Shown here: positions 8,920 through 16,912 of the stretch, in pieces
Layout of the letters: each line of letters starts with the position of its first letter
How positions within the stretch are numbered: position 1 is the first letter of the stretch
Translations under genes and position numbers: made by a program
From: an uncultured Schlesneria sp.
GTDB lineage: Bacteria; Planctomycetota; Planctomycetia; Planctomycetales; Planctomycetaceae
NCBI GenBank assembly: GCA_903834925.1
Contig: CAILLA010000123.1
Coordinates: forward strand, 1-55,637
Length of the DNA: 55,637 bases
Direction: 5' to 3'
Notes under the pieces: generated by a model
Told to the model about the DNA's origin: nothing
The model's input: only the letters and a program-made list of their open reading frames with translations
Databases searched by the model: none

Positions 8920-9678
8920 ATGGTTTTTTCAATGTGTCGTTGGTTTAAAGCTGCGCTCCTGGCTACCGGCGTCGTCTGTCTCGCATCTGCGGATGTGAAG
9001 GCTGGATCGATTACGATTAATCCTGGTTATGACGAAATGAAGACGCAAACTGCTTATTTTGTACCGCCAGCGCCACCAAATGCGTCTCCAATACCGTTCA
9101 CATCGAATCCGCTGACGAACTTCAACTTTGGCGGCTCGATTGGTAGCCAATATGTTGGCGCTACCGATACCATCATTCAACGTACTGACCCGTCGTTTAC
9201 GCTTGTAAATGACGGCGATCACCATGTTTCGGCAATAACCGTTGCAGCGATTTCACTCAAAACGCAAGACGACGCCTTGTTTGCAACGCTCGATCCTAAT
9301 TATGCGTCGACAGGTACTATTGATATTACGCGCACGAGCGATACCGGCGGTACATGGACCAATGATTTCTTTGTTCACATTGATATTCATGCGGGTTCCC
9401 CTACAGGATCAGTGGTGTACACAGACATTGTCAAGCACTTCACAGGACACGGAACTTGGGCAACAACCCCTGGGCCGTGGAATCCAGGCACGATTATCGC
9501 CGGCGTAAATCAAGATAACAATTTTTGGATTACTGGCCCTGCCTACCACGATGCGGGTGGCGGCACGGTACACGTTGTCGAGAGCATTCAATCGGTCCCT
9601 GAACCCAGTAGTGTCGCATTGCTTTTGTCTGGTGCTACGATGGTCAGCTACTTCGCGATCCGACGTAAGAAGGCATAG
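8920..9678 (+). CDS. PEP-CTERM sorting domain protein
   Basis: A 252-residue exported protein. The N-terminus is a signal peptide (basic CRW, hydrophobic AALLATGVVCLASA, cleavage near KAGS). The C-terminus has the PEP-CTERM signal: VPEPSSVAL, a hydrophobic helix and the basic tail IRRKKA. Such proteins are processed by an exosortase and delivered to the cell surface. The mature part is rich in Thr, Asp, Gly and Asn and probably beta-rich; no enzymatic motif is visible. The ATG at 8920 is used; a second ATG at 8932 would leave a shorter signal peptide. It stands between the ACP and the UnbL-like gene, 250 bases from the former and 660 from the latter, and has its own hairpin downstream. Confidence 0.85.
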   Translation: MVFSMCRWFKAALLATGVVCLASADVKAGSITINPGYDEMKTQTAYFVPPAPPNASPIPFTSNPLTNFNFGGSIGSQYVGATDTIIQRTDPSFTLVNDGDHHVSAITVAAISLKTQDDALFATLDPNYASTGTIDITRTSDTGGTWTNDFFVHIDIHAGSPTGSVVYTDIVKHFTGHGTWATTPGPWNPGTIIAGVNQDNNFWITGPAYHDAGGGTVHVVESIQSVPEPSSVALLLSGATMVSYFAIRRKKA

Positions 9679-9824
9679 GGATTAAGTAACGCCGCTTTCT
9701 GCGTGAACGAGAAAACCCAATGACTTTGGTGCATGACTTCGAATGAGCCTGATGTGCGCAGGGGTTCAATAGGGCGCTGTCTCGCGTTACGGCTTTAAAA
9801 GTATTGGCAGTCTTTCTAAACGAT

Positions 9825-9854
9825 CCGACCCGCCGTGCGCATGCGGCGGGTTGG
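9825..9854 (+). terminator. GC-rich hairpin after the PEP-CTERM gene
   Basis: CCGACCCGCCG (9825-9835) pairs with CGGCGGGTTGG (9844-9854) with one G-T pair across an 8-base loop. No pure T run follows, though the next 25 bases are T-rich. It is likely a terminator or 3'-end stabilising structure. Confidence 0.5.
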
Positions 9855-9894
9855 TTGGTAGGTTTCATTTTGTTGTGACACTGCTTCGGACTTC

Positions 9895-10150
9895 TTCGAG
9901 TTTGAAACGTGACTCATCGAGTCACGTTACAAACTCTCTTTCAAAGTAGCCATCATCGCTCCGCGTGATGAGCATGCGTCGGAAACGACTCAAGCGTTGC
10001 CTTAACATTGGAATAAATACGTCGTTTGAAATCCTTTTTTGAAAACGAGCAGATCGGAATATGACGGGTTCCCGAACAATGCTCATCACGCGGAGCGATG
10101 ATGGCTACTTTGGTCTGAAGCAACGCCACTCTAGCGTCTTTAGCGACGCA
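9895..10150 (+). repeat. Inverted-repeat element copy A (MITE-like family)
   Basis: A 33-base perfect inverted repeat, 9943-9975 against 10079-10111, each arm beginning or ending with AAAGTAGCC and holding a small hairpin with loop core CGCTCCGC. To the left is another hairpin, AACGTGACTC (9906-9915) with GAGTCACGTT (9919-9928). The same architecture recurs in reverse orientation at 32568-32803 and, with changed stem sequence, at about 31645-31855. No ORF of note lies inside. This looks like a non-autonomous mobile or structured repeat. Confidence 0.7.
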
Positions 10151-10178
10151 GTTTGTTTGCATCTGAGTTCGGTTTGCG

Positions 10179-10220
10179 CCTCGGCACTGCTTGACCGAAG
10201 ACGTTCAAGCAGTGCCGAGG
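10179..10220 (+). repeat. Perfect 16-bp hairpin upstream of the UnbL-like gene
   Basis: CCTCGGCACTGCTTGA (10179-10194) is the exact reverse complement of 10205-10220, with a 10-base loop. It sits 120 bases before the DUF1702 gene and has no T tract. It could be a repeat fragment or an RNA structure in the 5' leader of the cassette. Confidence 0.6.
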
Positions 10221-10339
10221 TGTTTCGAGGAACCAATGGTTTCTTGAGCGAAAGATGCTTCACACCGTTGCCCGGAGGGGGGCTGGGCATTTGTGCTCAA
10301 TACGTTTTCGGGCGAACAAAGGATTGAAAGACGTCGTTT

Positions 10340-11308
10340 ATGAATCTCTGGGATCTCCTTCGAAATCCTCTGTTTCACATCGACGAAAGGGAGACCACCT
10401 TTCGTCGTCGTGGTTTTCCGTCGGGTTCTCCGGTTGCTCAATCGCATCTTGAAGGGATTGGACGTTCTTTTCTGCGCGGCTATCACGGGGCGGTTGACTC
10501 GGGCATGTCGAAGTCAATGACCGATTCTCTTGCTCAGGTTGGCTCCGAATATCAAGGGTTTGCCTATGAAGGGGCGGCCATGGGCTTGGGGCTGCTTGAT
10601 GCACTTTCGTTCGGGAAAAAGTTCCGCTGGAAAGAGTTTGTCGACGGACCTGGCCAGCCGCATAAGTATGTCGTCCACGTCGGTTTGGGTTGGGTTGTGG
10701 CCCGCCTTCCCTGGTTACGATCTCGACCCGAAAAGTTCATTTCCAATTTTGACCCCCTGCTAAAATGGCTGGTTCTGGATGGTTATGGCTTTCACGAAGG
10801 CTATTTTCATTGGAAGAAGTGGGGACCCGATACCGGGCGCAGACCCAAGTTTGAGGGCTACGCGTCACGTGCGTTTGACCAGGGACTGGGGCGATGTCTC
10901 TGGTTTGTGTCGTGTGCAGACGCCGTTCGTGCGGCGGACTTGATCGAACGATTCGAACCCGATCGACAAGCGGATCTGTGGAGCGGTGTGGGTCTCGCTT
11001 GTGCATATGCCGGAAAGCCGACTGCCGAAGAAGTTGAATCTCTAATGCGCAGTGCTGGTTCACACGTTATTCATTTCCGGCAGGGGATCACCTTTGGTGC
11101 CGAGGCACGGGAATTGGCTGGCATTCCAGCCGAACACACCGAACGGACCTGCCAGATCGCCTGTGGCATGTCGGCGTCCGAGGCCGCTCGCCTGACCTAC
11201 ACCGCAATCCCGCCCACGGTCACTGACTCAAGCATCGTACCCGCATACGAAACTTGGCGATCACAAATTCGCGATCTCCTTACTGAGGGAATTCCATCAT
11301 GTTTGTAA
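10340..11308 (+). CDS. DUF1702 protein, UnbL-like enediyne cassette protein
   Basis: A 322-residue soluble protein with the conserved features of the DUF1702 family: FAYEGAAMGLGLLDAL (about 75-90), YVVHVGLGWVVARL (about 110-123), LDGYGFHEGYFHW (about 145-157), FDQGLGRCLWFV and DLWSGVGLACAYAGK (about 210-225). DUF1702 proteins are known mainly from enediyne loci, where they accompany UnbV and UnbU; their biochemical role is undefined. The stop overlaps the start of the UnbV-like gene by 10 bases, so the two are coupled. The mapping of DUF1702 to the name UnbL is from memory; membership of the enediyne cassette is clear from the gene order. Confidence 0.85.
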   Translation: MNLWDLLRNPLFHIDERETTFRRRGFPSGSPVAQSHLEGIGRSFLRGYHGAVDSGMSKSMTDSLAQVGSEYQGFAYEGAAMGLGLLDALSFGKKFRWKEFVDGPGQPHKYVVHVGLGWVVARLPWLRSRPEKFISNFDPLLKWLVLDGYGFHEGYFHWKKWGPDTGRRPKFEGYASRAFDQGLGRCLWFVSCADAVRAADLIERFEPDRQADLWSGVGLACAYAGKPTAEEVESLMRSAGSHVIHFRQGITFGAEARELAGIPAEHTERTCQIACGMSASEAARLTYTAIPPTVTDSSIVPAYETWRSQIRDLLTEGIPSCL

Positions 11309-13434
11309 AAGCTCGGGCCAGTCAGTTGGTCGCGACGGCTCTGGTTCTTGTCGCTTACTACTTCGCTCGTGAACCGCAGATCAGTTCCGTCGATCGAGAA
11401 GCGCTTTCCGTGCGATTCAAATTTCAGCGAGAAGTCGTCTCGATTGCTCCGTTCGACGCCGGGCCGCTTCGGACGACGCGAAAGGTTCATCCCAGCCTGG
11501 AACGGATTAAATCCTGGATCTCGGCCACGGGTGCGGCGGCAACGTTGGCTGATCTCGATGGTGACGGGTTCGAAAACGATCTGCTGCTCGTCGATACTCG
11601 AATCAATGAAATCGTTGTCCAACCGTGTCCTGGAACGGGCGACCGCTTCGCGCCATTCACATTGACCGCACGGGGTCTCCCCTACAATGAGGAGACGATG
11701 TCACCTACTGGATCAATTGTGGGTGATTTCAACGAAGATGGGAACGTAGACGTCCTGGTTTACTATTGGGGACGGACACCAATCCTGTTTATGCGGCAGC
11801 CGGTGTTTCCTCTAGACAAGGTCACCCCCCCTGCGAAAGAGGAAGGCACAAACAACGCGCAAATTGATAATGGGGAAAATCCTCATTTTGTGGGAAAGCC
11901 AGATCTGCAACTGCAGGATCTTTCGTTCGAGCCAAAGGAATTGCTTCCTCCTGAGCCGGGAGAGGAACCCCAGCGGTGGTTTACGCATGCCGCCACGCAG
12001 GCCGACATCGACGGCGACGGGCATCTTGATCTGATTATTGGCAATTTCTTTCAAGATGGCGCGGATATCTTGAATGTAAAGGGAACCGGCGTGGCCACCG
12101 TCATGCACGCAGGGAAGTCGAAAGCAAAAAATGGAGGCGGAGCAAAACTATTCCTTTGGCAATCTGCTCCCGCTGGCTTGCCACAATTTAAAAACCGCAG
12201 CGATGCTCTGGAACGACATTGCGGTAAAGGCTGGGTCCTGGCGGCAGGAGCGGCAGACCTCGACCTGGATGGCCTTCCCGAGATCTATCTGGCCCACGAT
12301 TTTGGTCCCGACCGTCTGCTGCACAACCGGTCGACACCGGGCGACCCCAAGTTCGAACTCTGCGAAGGTGTTCGAACATTTACAACACCAAAATCCTTTG
12401 TCCTGGGTAAGGATTCGTTCAAGGGAATGGGAATGGGGTTTGGCGACGTGAACGGTGACGGGTTGTTCGACATCTATGTCAGCAACATCGCAGACGAATG
12501 GGCCTTACAAGAGAGCCATTTCTTGTGGACCAGCACCGGTCAAATTGAAGATTTCAAACGAGGGGTCGCCCCCTATGTTCAGAACAGCGAACGCTATGGA
12601 CTTTCTCGTAGCGGCTGGGGCTGGGACAGTCGGCTGGTTGATTTTGATAACGACGGAAAACTGGAAGCAATTCAGGCGACAGGCTTTGCGAAAGGGACAA
12701 TTCCTGAGGGTGCAAAACTCTCAACGATCGACAAGGCACTCTATGACCTTGGCTTCCTCAAACATGGCATCAATCGCTGGCCGGAATTGCAGGCGCTCGG
12801 AACGACGAACGACCAATTGATTCACGATCCCACTTTCTGGCCGAAATTTCAGCCCCCGACTGCCGACCTCAGTGGGTACAACACAAATCCCTTTTATGCG
12901 AGATCCGCTTCGGGTCGTTTTGTGAACATTGCCAGTGATCTCGGAATCGGCGACGCGTTTAACACACGGGGGATCGCCGTGGCGGATGTCGATGGTGATG
13001 GCCGACTCGATTTCGTCTACGCGAACCAGTATGCACCCTCAGTCATGTTTCATAATAACAGTTCGCCCCAAAATGCCTTTTTAGGATTACACGTTTTTCT
13101 GCCACTCGATCCAGACGACAAGGGACCCTTAACCATCCAGCCAGGCCCGTCGACGAATCTGCCAAAGACTCGTCGGGCAATCGGTGCGATCGCCCGATTG
13201 AAGATGCCTGATGGAACCATCCAAATCGTGCAATCGGATGGTGGCAGTGGCCACTCGGGTCATGGCAGCCAGGCGATTCACTTTGGTCTCGGAGAACGTT
13301 CACCAGACGAACAGTTCGAAGTCGAGCTTCGTTGGCGAGCCATTGATGGGACGTTGCAAACGGCGGACAAGAAGTTCTCGCCAGGCTGGCATACAATTGT
13401 ATTTGGCACCACTAAGAAAGGAGGTGCCCAGTGA
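11299..13434 (+). CDS. UnbV-like FG-GAP/ASPIC protein
   Basis: A 711-residue protein with an N-terminal hydrophobic signal or anchor (about 8-25), then seven or so FG-GAP/VCBS blades with calcium-binding loops: DLDGDGFEND, DFNEDGNVD, DIDGDGHLD, DLDLDGLPE, DVNGDGLFD, DFDNDGKLE and DVDGDGRLD. A C-terminal ASPIC/UnbV domain follows (GAIARLKMPDG, HFGLGER). The segment VGDFNEDGNVDVLVYYWGRT is close to what I recall for enediyne UnbV proteins, rather than general FG-GAP proteins of planctomycetes. It should act outside the cytoplasm as a beta-propeller. It overlaps the DUF1702 gene upstream and shares GTGA with the UnbU-like gene downstream, so the three form one translational unit. Confidence 0.88.
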   Translation: MFVKARASQLVATALVLVAYYFAREPQISSVDREALSVRFKFQREVVSIAPFDAGPLRTTRKVHPSLERIKSWISATGAAATLADLDGDGFENDLLLVDTRINEIVVQPCPGTGDRFAPFTLTARGLPYNEETMSPTGSIVGDFNEDGNVDVLVYYWGRTPILFMRQPVFPLDKVTPPAKEEGTNNAQIDNGENPHFVGKPDLQLQDLSFEPKELLPPEPGEEPQRWFTHAATQADIDGDGHLDLIIGNFFQDGADILNVKGTGVATVMHAGKSKAKNGGGAKLFLWQSAPAGLPQFKNRSDALERHCGKGWVLAAGAADLDLDGLPEIYLAHDFGPDRLLHNRSTPGDPKFELCEGVRTFTTPKSFVLGKDSFKGMGMGFGDVNGDGLFDIYVSNIADEWALQESHFLWTSTGQIEDFKRGVAPYVQNSERYGLSRSGWGWDSRLVDFDNDGKLEAIQATGFAKGTIPEGAKLSTIDKALYDLGFLKHGINRWPELQALGTTNDQLIHDPTFWPKFQPPTADLSGYNTNPFYARSASGRFVNIASDLGIGDAFNTRGIAVADVDGDGRLDFVYANQYAPSVMFHNNSSPQNAFLGLHVFLPLDPDDKGPLTIQPGPSTNLPKTRRAIGAIARLKMPDGTIQIVQSDGGSGHSGHGSQAIHFGLGERSPDEQFEVELRWRAIDGTLQTADKKFSPGWHTIVFGTTKKGGAQ

Positions 13435-14414
13435 GCACCACATCGAATATCGCCACCGTCTTTTTGTATCCGAAACAAAGCCCCGGGCGTCGGCTGTTTG
13501 CTTTGTGGTATTTCATGATCCTGATGACCGCGTGGAATATTGCGGGACATACCTTCCTGGGGTTTGAGCAGGCGTGGGCTCATCCCGTTGTTGCTGTTCT
13601 GGCCGCTTGTGCGACGCAGCTTCTGCTGGAATGGGTTGATGCCCGCAGTCTGGGTCGAAAGCCTCGCTTCTCAGGTTCGGTCGCGAATTTCATCAATTTT
13701 CTGCCAGCGCCTGCGATCTCGGGTTTTGCTTGTGCCATGCTGCTCTATCCCAATGATCGACTCGCGCCAATCATTTTTGCCGCAGTGGTCTCGATTGCAT
13801 CCAAGGTTCTGTTACGAATTCGGTTGGCGAACGGTGCCCTGACGCACTTTCTTAATCCCTCGAATTTTGGGATCGTGTCGACGCTCTTGTTGTTTCCCTC
13901 GGTCGGTCAGGCTCCACCTTACCAGTTTACCGAGAACATCACCGGGTTCTGGCATTGGGCCTTGCCTGCCATTATCCTGGTCACGGGGATCATCGTTCAC
14001 GGCTTTGCGACCGGTCGGATCACACTTTGTCTTGCCTGGATGGTGGCATTCGTCGTGCAGGGGTTATTCCGAGCCTGGCTGGCGGGGAATAACTGGTATG
14101 TGCCTCTGATGCCGATGTCGAGCGCGGGATTCATTCTGTTTACGCTCTATATGATTCCCGATCCCGCAACGACACCGATTGCTCAAGGCCGACAAGTTCT
14201 GTTCGGTGCCTCCGTCGCATTCGCGTACGCCGTTCTTCAGTTGTTGCACGAAGTCTACGGTCTCTTCCTGGCGTTGACTCTTGTCACCGTCGTTCGTGGC
14301 CTGTTGATCGCAGTCGGGAGCCGTCAACCGGCACGGAAACCACCAACCAGTGAAAATCGCAATATGTCAGGACAGCCGAGAAAACCACAATTGGAAGCGG
14401 TTGCGGCAAGCTGA
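13431..14414 (+). CDS. UnbU-like integral membrane protein
   Basis: A 327-residue protein with eight to ten hydrophobic segments. The stretch ALTHFLNPSNFGIVSTLLLF (about 125-145) and LYMIPDPATTP (about 240-250) are the conserved spots I associate with UnbU, a family distantly related to the RnfD/NqrB membrane subunits of electron-transfer complexes. I see no SGAT-type flavin attachment motif. The start is GTG at 13431, overlapping the UnbV stop in GTGA. The C-terminal 35 residues are polar. In enediyne loci UnbU is always linked with UnbV and UnbL; electron or ion transfer at the membrane is a guess from the RnfD relationship. Confidence 0.83.
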   Translation: MSTTSNIATVFLYPKQSPGRRLFALWYFMILMTAWNIAGHTFLGFEQAWAHPVVAVLAACATQLLLEWVDARSLGRKPRFSGSVANFINFLPAPAISGFACAMLLYPNDRLAPIIFAAVVSIASKVLLRIRLANGALTHFLNPSNFGIVSTLLLFPSVGQAPPYQFTENITGFWHWALPAIILVTGIIVHGFATGRITLCLAWMVAFVVQGLFRAWLAGNNWYVPLMPMSSAGFILFTLYMIPDPATTPIAQGRQVLFGASVAFAYAVLQLLHEVYGLFLALTLVTVVRGLLIAVGSRQPARKPPTSENRNMSGQPRKPQLEAVAAS

Positions 14415-14423
14415 GGAAACCAA

Positions 14424-15344
14424 TTGAATCGATACGTCAGCCACCCGGAGATCACGTTTGAAGACACCAACCTCGTTGGTAATGTCTATTACGCAAACTT
14501 TGTGCGCTGGCAAAATGAATGTCGCGATAATTGGTTGAAAGAGACCGCTAACGACACCTACGCCGACCTCTTTCGAGGGGTCCGGCGTTTGATTGTTGCG
14601 GAGCTCGGACTGAAATTCCATGACCCGACTGGTGCCGCACTAGGTGACGCTCTCGAAGTGGAAATCGCCACCGATGCAACAATAGAGGGCTTACAAAGGC
14701 TGACGTTTGAGATTCGCAGACTTCCCAGGCCGGGATCATCCGAAGCGGCGGCGGTTCTGGTCACCGGCCATCAATGTTTCACGATTGTCGACCGTGAAAC
14801 CCAATGGGGCTTATTTCCTGCTGAGTGTGAAACGGCTGAGCCGTGCGGACCCGCCTATGTCATGGAATTTCCCGTGCCGATGACTGCTGTTCAAAAAGAC
14901 GGCCACCTCAGTGCTCTGGACCTGGTCCGCTGGCAAGGGAAATGCCGCGAACGGTTCCTGTCTGAACACGCACCAGAACTCCTGAAATCCGTGGCCGGAG
15001 GAACCTTGGCCCTGCATACCAATCAGGTTGGACTTTCCCTTGTGGATGACGCTCGCATCGCTGCATCGGACCGAATTCGTTTGAAAATGCGAATGACAGA
15101 CCTCAAGTCTCGATTAACAGTCCGATTCGATTACGAATTGACGAACGATTCGAGGGACACACCCACCGTTCACAGGATCGCTACGGGAACACAGGTCCTT
15201 TGTTGTAAACGGCAGAACGCCGAAGGCCATTTTACCGCGTGTGTATTCCCGCCCGAAATGCTTCGTGCGCTACGCCGTTTTACAGTTTCCAACGGCATAC
15301 GTTCGTGTATCGACGATTTGCTTATACACGCGGCACGCAGTTAA
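14424..15344 (+). CDS. TEBC-like thioesterase with two hotdog regions
   Basis: A 306-residue protein, about twice the usual 140-150 residues of the enediyne thioesterase TEBC (CalE7 type). The first half carries the TEBC signature ITFEDTNLVGNVYYANFVRW (10-29), followed by NECRDNWL. CalE7-type enzymes use an Asn and an Arg rather than an acidic nucleophile, and Asn20 and nearby Arg residues are present. The second half (from about residue 155) repeats the pattern in degenerate form, LSALDLVRWQGKCRERFL, without the GNVYY stretch, so it is probably structural. TEBC hydrolyses the polyene chain from the PKSE carrier domain. The start is TTG at 14424 with GAGGAAA upstream, 9 bases after the UnbU stop. 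Confidence 0.8.
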   Translation: MNRYVSHPEITFEDTNLVGNVYYANFVRWQNECRDNWLKETANDTYADLFRGVRRLIVAELGLKFHDPTGAALGDALEVEIATDATIEGLQRLTFEIRRLPRPGSSEAAAVLVTGHQCFTIVDRETQWGLFPAECETAEPCGPAYVMEFPVPMTAVQKDGHLSALDLVRWQGKCRERFLSEHAPELLKSVAGGTLALHTNQVGLSLVDDARIAASDRIRLKMRMTDLKSRLTVRFDYELTNDSRDTPTVHRIATGTQVLCCKRQNAEGHFTACVFPPEMLRALRRFTVSNGIRSCIDDLLIHAARS

Positions 15345-15718
15345 CTCAGGTAGCTCTTTTTCCGGCCGTAACCTGAATGTCAACCTGGGTAATGACACGG
15401 CTGCTCGGGTCGGCAGAAGACTATTTCTTGAGCATCTTCCAAACGTTGAGAAACGATACTCCGTTCTTGATTTTTAAGGGCGTCGAGAACATCTTTGCTT
15501 TGTTTGTCGTATTGCGGTTGTCGTCAGTGGTTGCGGCTGGAAAGAATCCGTGGATTAACGTCCACGGCTCGTCAGGGAGATCGCTAGATCTCTGGGTTCA
15601 TCCATGGGAATCGCTTGGTTTGATGACTTCCCTGGGGTCTAAGAGTTTGAATTCGTTTCCAAGACCACTATGATTCTGACGCGAATGATTTCGTCCTTCC
15701 GCTACAGAAAGTCCTGCC
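15345..15718. other. Intergenic stretch with a small hairpin
   Basis: The 374 bases contain an open frame of 98 codons (15377-15673) that I do not accept: its C-terminal half is low in protein-like character and it has no ribosome site. A 7-bp hairpin, CCGTGGA (15548-15554) with TCCACGG (15561-15567), is seen. Nothing else stands out. Confidence 0.4.
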
Positions 15719-16813
15719 GTGAGCCAACTTGCCGAACTCGCCGCCAAAGCCAAAGCACAACTCGATGCCCATACCTATGAAAACGTGCAATGGCATTTCC
15801 ATGAATCGACCGGAAGCCCGTTCTGGCTCGAAAAAGCCACAACCTACAATTTTGACCCTTTAAAAGAGGTCAAATGCTTCGACGATTTGAAAAAGTTCCC
15901 GCATTTCGAAGATGACTGGCTGCGAGGTGGTCCTATCAGCCGCTGGATTCCGAAAGGGCTGGCAGGAAAACCTGCTTATGTATTTGAAACTGGCGGAACG
16001 ACTGGAATTCCGAAAAGCCGGATGGTGATCGAAGACCACTGGATCGATTACGAGAATTTCAGTGACACCCTTCCTGACGAATATTTTCCTCGTGGCGCCA
16101 ACTGGCTGATGCTTGGCCCGTCCGGTCCTCGGCGGTTGCGGTTGGCTGTCGAACATCTGGCACAGTATCGAGGCGGAATCAGTTTTTGTGTCGATCTTGA
16201 TCCCCGCTGGGTGGTCAAGCTGCTGAAAAAGGGGAAAATTAAAGAGGCCGAAGACTACAAAGAACACGTGATCGATCAGGCAGTGACGATTCTTTCGGCC
16301 AACCACAACATTCAATGTGCGTTTATGACACCAAAGCTGTTGGAAGCACTGGCGATGCGATTGCTCGACGATGGAACGAGCATCGCTGAATCGGGTATTA
16401 AAGGAATTTTCGCTGGGGGAACCGAATTCACGCCTCAATGGTATCGCACCTGTCGTGAAGAACTGCTCGGACCGGATGTCTATATCACTCCGACCTACGG
16501 CAATACGCTGATGGGCCTGGCCTGTGGCAAGCCGTTTGATCCTGCCGACAACTACAAGATCACCTACTACGCGCCGCAGCCTCGGGCGGTGATCGAGACC
16601 GTCGAGTTCAAGGATTACAATCAAGTCGTCGGTTATGGTCAGACTGGCCGGGTGAAGCTGTACACAATGACCAAAGAATTATTCATCCCCGGTTTCATGG
16701 AACGGGATGAAGGCGAACGTGAAAAGCCTCATGAAAAATACCCTTGGGATGGCATCAGCGGCACGCGACCGTTCCATGAATATGCGAAAACAACGACCGT
16801 TGGTGTTTATTGA
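15719..16813 (+). CDS. Adenylate-forming acyl ligase (PaaK/LuxE-like)
   Basis: A 364-residue member of the adenylate-forming superfamily. The AMP-binding P-loop is YVFETGGTTGIPKSRMV (about 87-103; GGTTGIPKS). A second conserved patch, IFAGGTEFTPQWY and then ITPTYGNTLMGLA, corresponds to the adenine-binding and A5 regions. It is shorter than phenylacetate-CoA ligase (about 430) and close to the length of LuxE acyl-protein synthetases (about 370). It would activate a carboxylate as acyl-AMP. The start is GTG at 15719; no ATG gives a full-length protein. The aldehyde-dehydrogenase-fold enzyme follows 99 bases later, a pairing that resembles LuxE-LuxC. The true substrate is unknown. Confidence 0.75.
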   Translation: MSQLAELAAKAKAQLDAHTYENVQWHFHESTGSPFWLEKATTYNFDPLKEVKCFDDLKKFPHFEDDWLRGGPISRWIPKGLAGKPAYVFETGGTTGIPKSRMVIEDHWIDYENFSDTLPDEYFPRGANWLMLGPSGPRRLRLAVEHLAQYRGGISFCVDLDPRWVVKLLKKGKIKEAEDYKEHVIDQAVTILSANHNIQCAFMTPKLLEALAMRLLDDGTSIAESGIKGIFAGGTEFTPQWYRTCREELLGPDVYITPTYGNTLMGLACGKPFDPADNYKITYYAPQPRAVIETVEFKDYNQVVGYGQTGRVKLYTMTKELFIPGFMERDEGEREKPHEKYPWDGISGTRPFHEYAKTTTVGVY

Positions 16814-16832
16814 TTTTTTGAAAGAGAAGAAT

Positions 16833-16868
16833 TAGGTCCTATGGGTCGTACAAGACCTATAGGACCTA
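16833..16868 (+). repeat. 15-bp hairpin between ligase and reductase genes
   Basis: TAGGTCCTATGGGTC (16833-16847) pairs with 16854-16868 through 15 positions with one G-T pair and a 6-base loop. No T run follows, so it is more likely a palindromic repeat or mRNA processing site than a terminator. Confidence 0.6.
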
Positions 16869-16912
16869 TTCTGTCGACTTTCGCCTGTGTTTACCCTACT
16901 TGAGAAATCACG

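Noticed and set aside
15377-15673. 98-codon ORF between thioesterase and ligase
   Set aside because: No ribosome site, its second half overlaps a hairpin and has no protein-like pattern.
15860-16624. 254-codon minus-strand frame
   Set aside because: Opposite the adenylating ligase, whose P-loop motif is clear.
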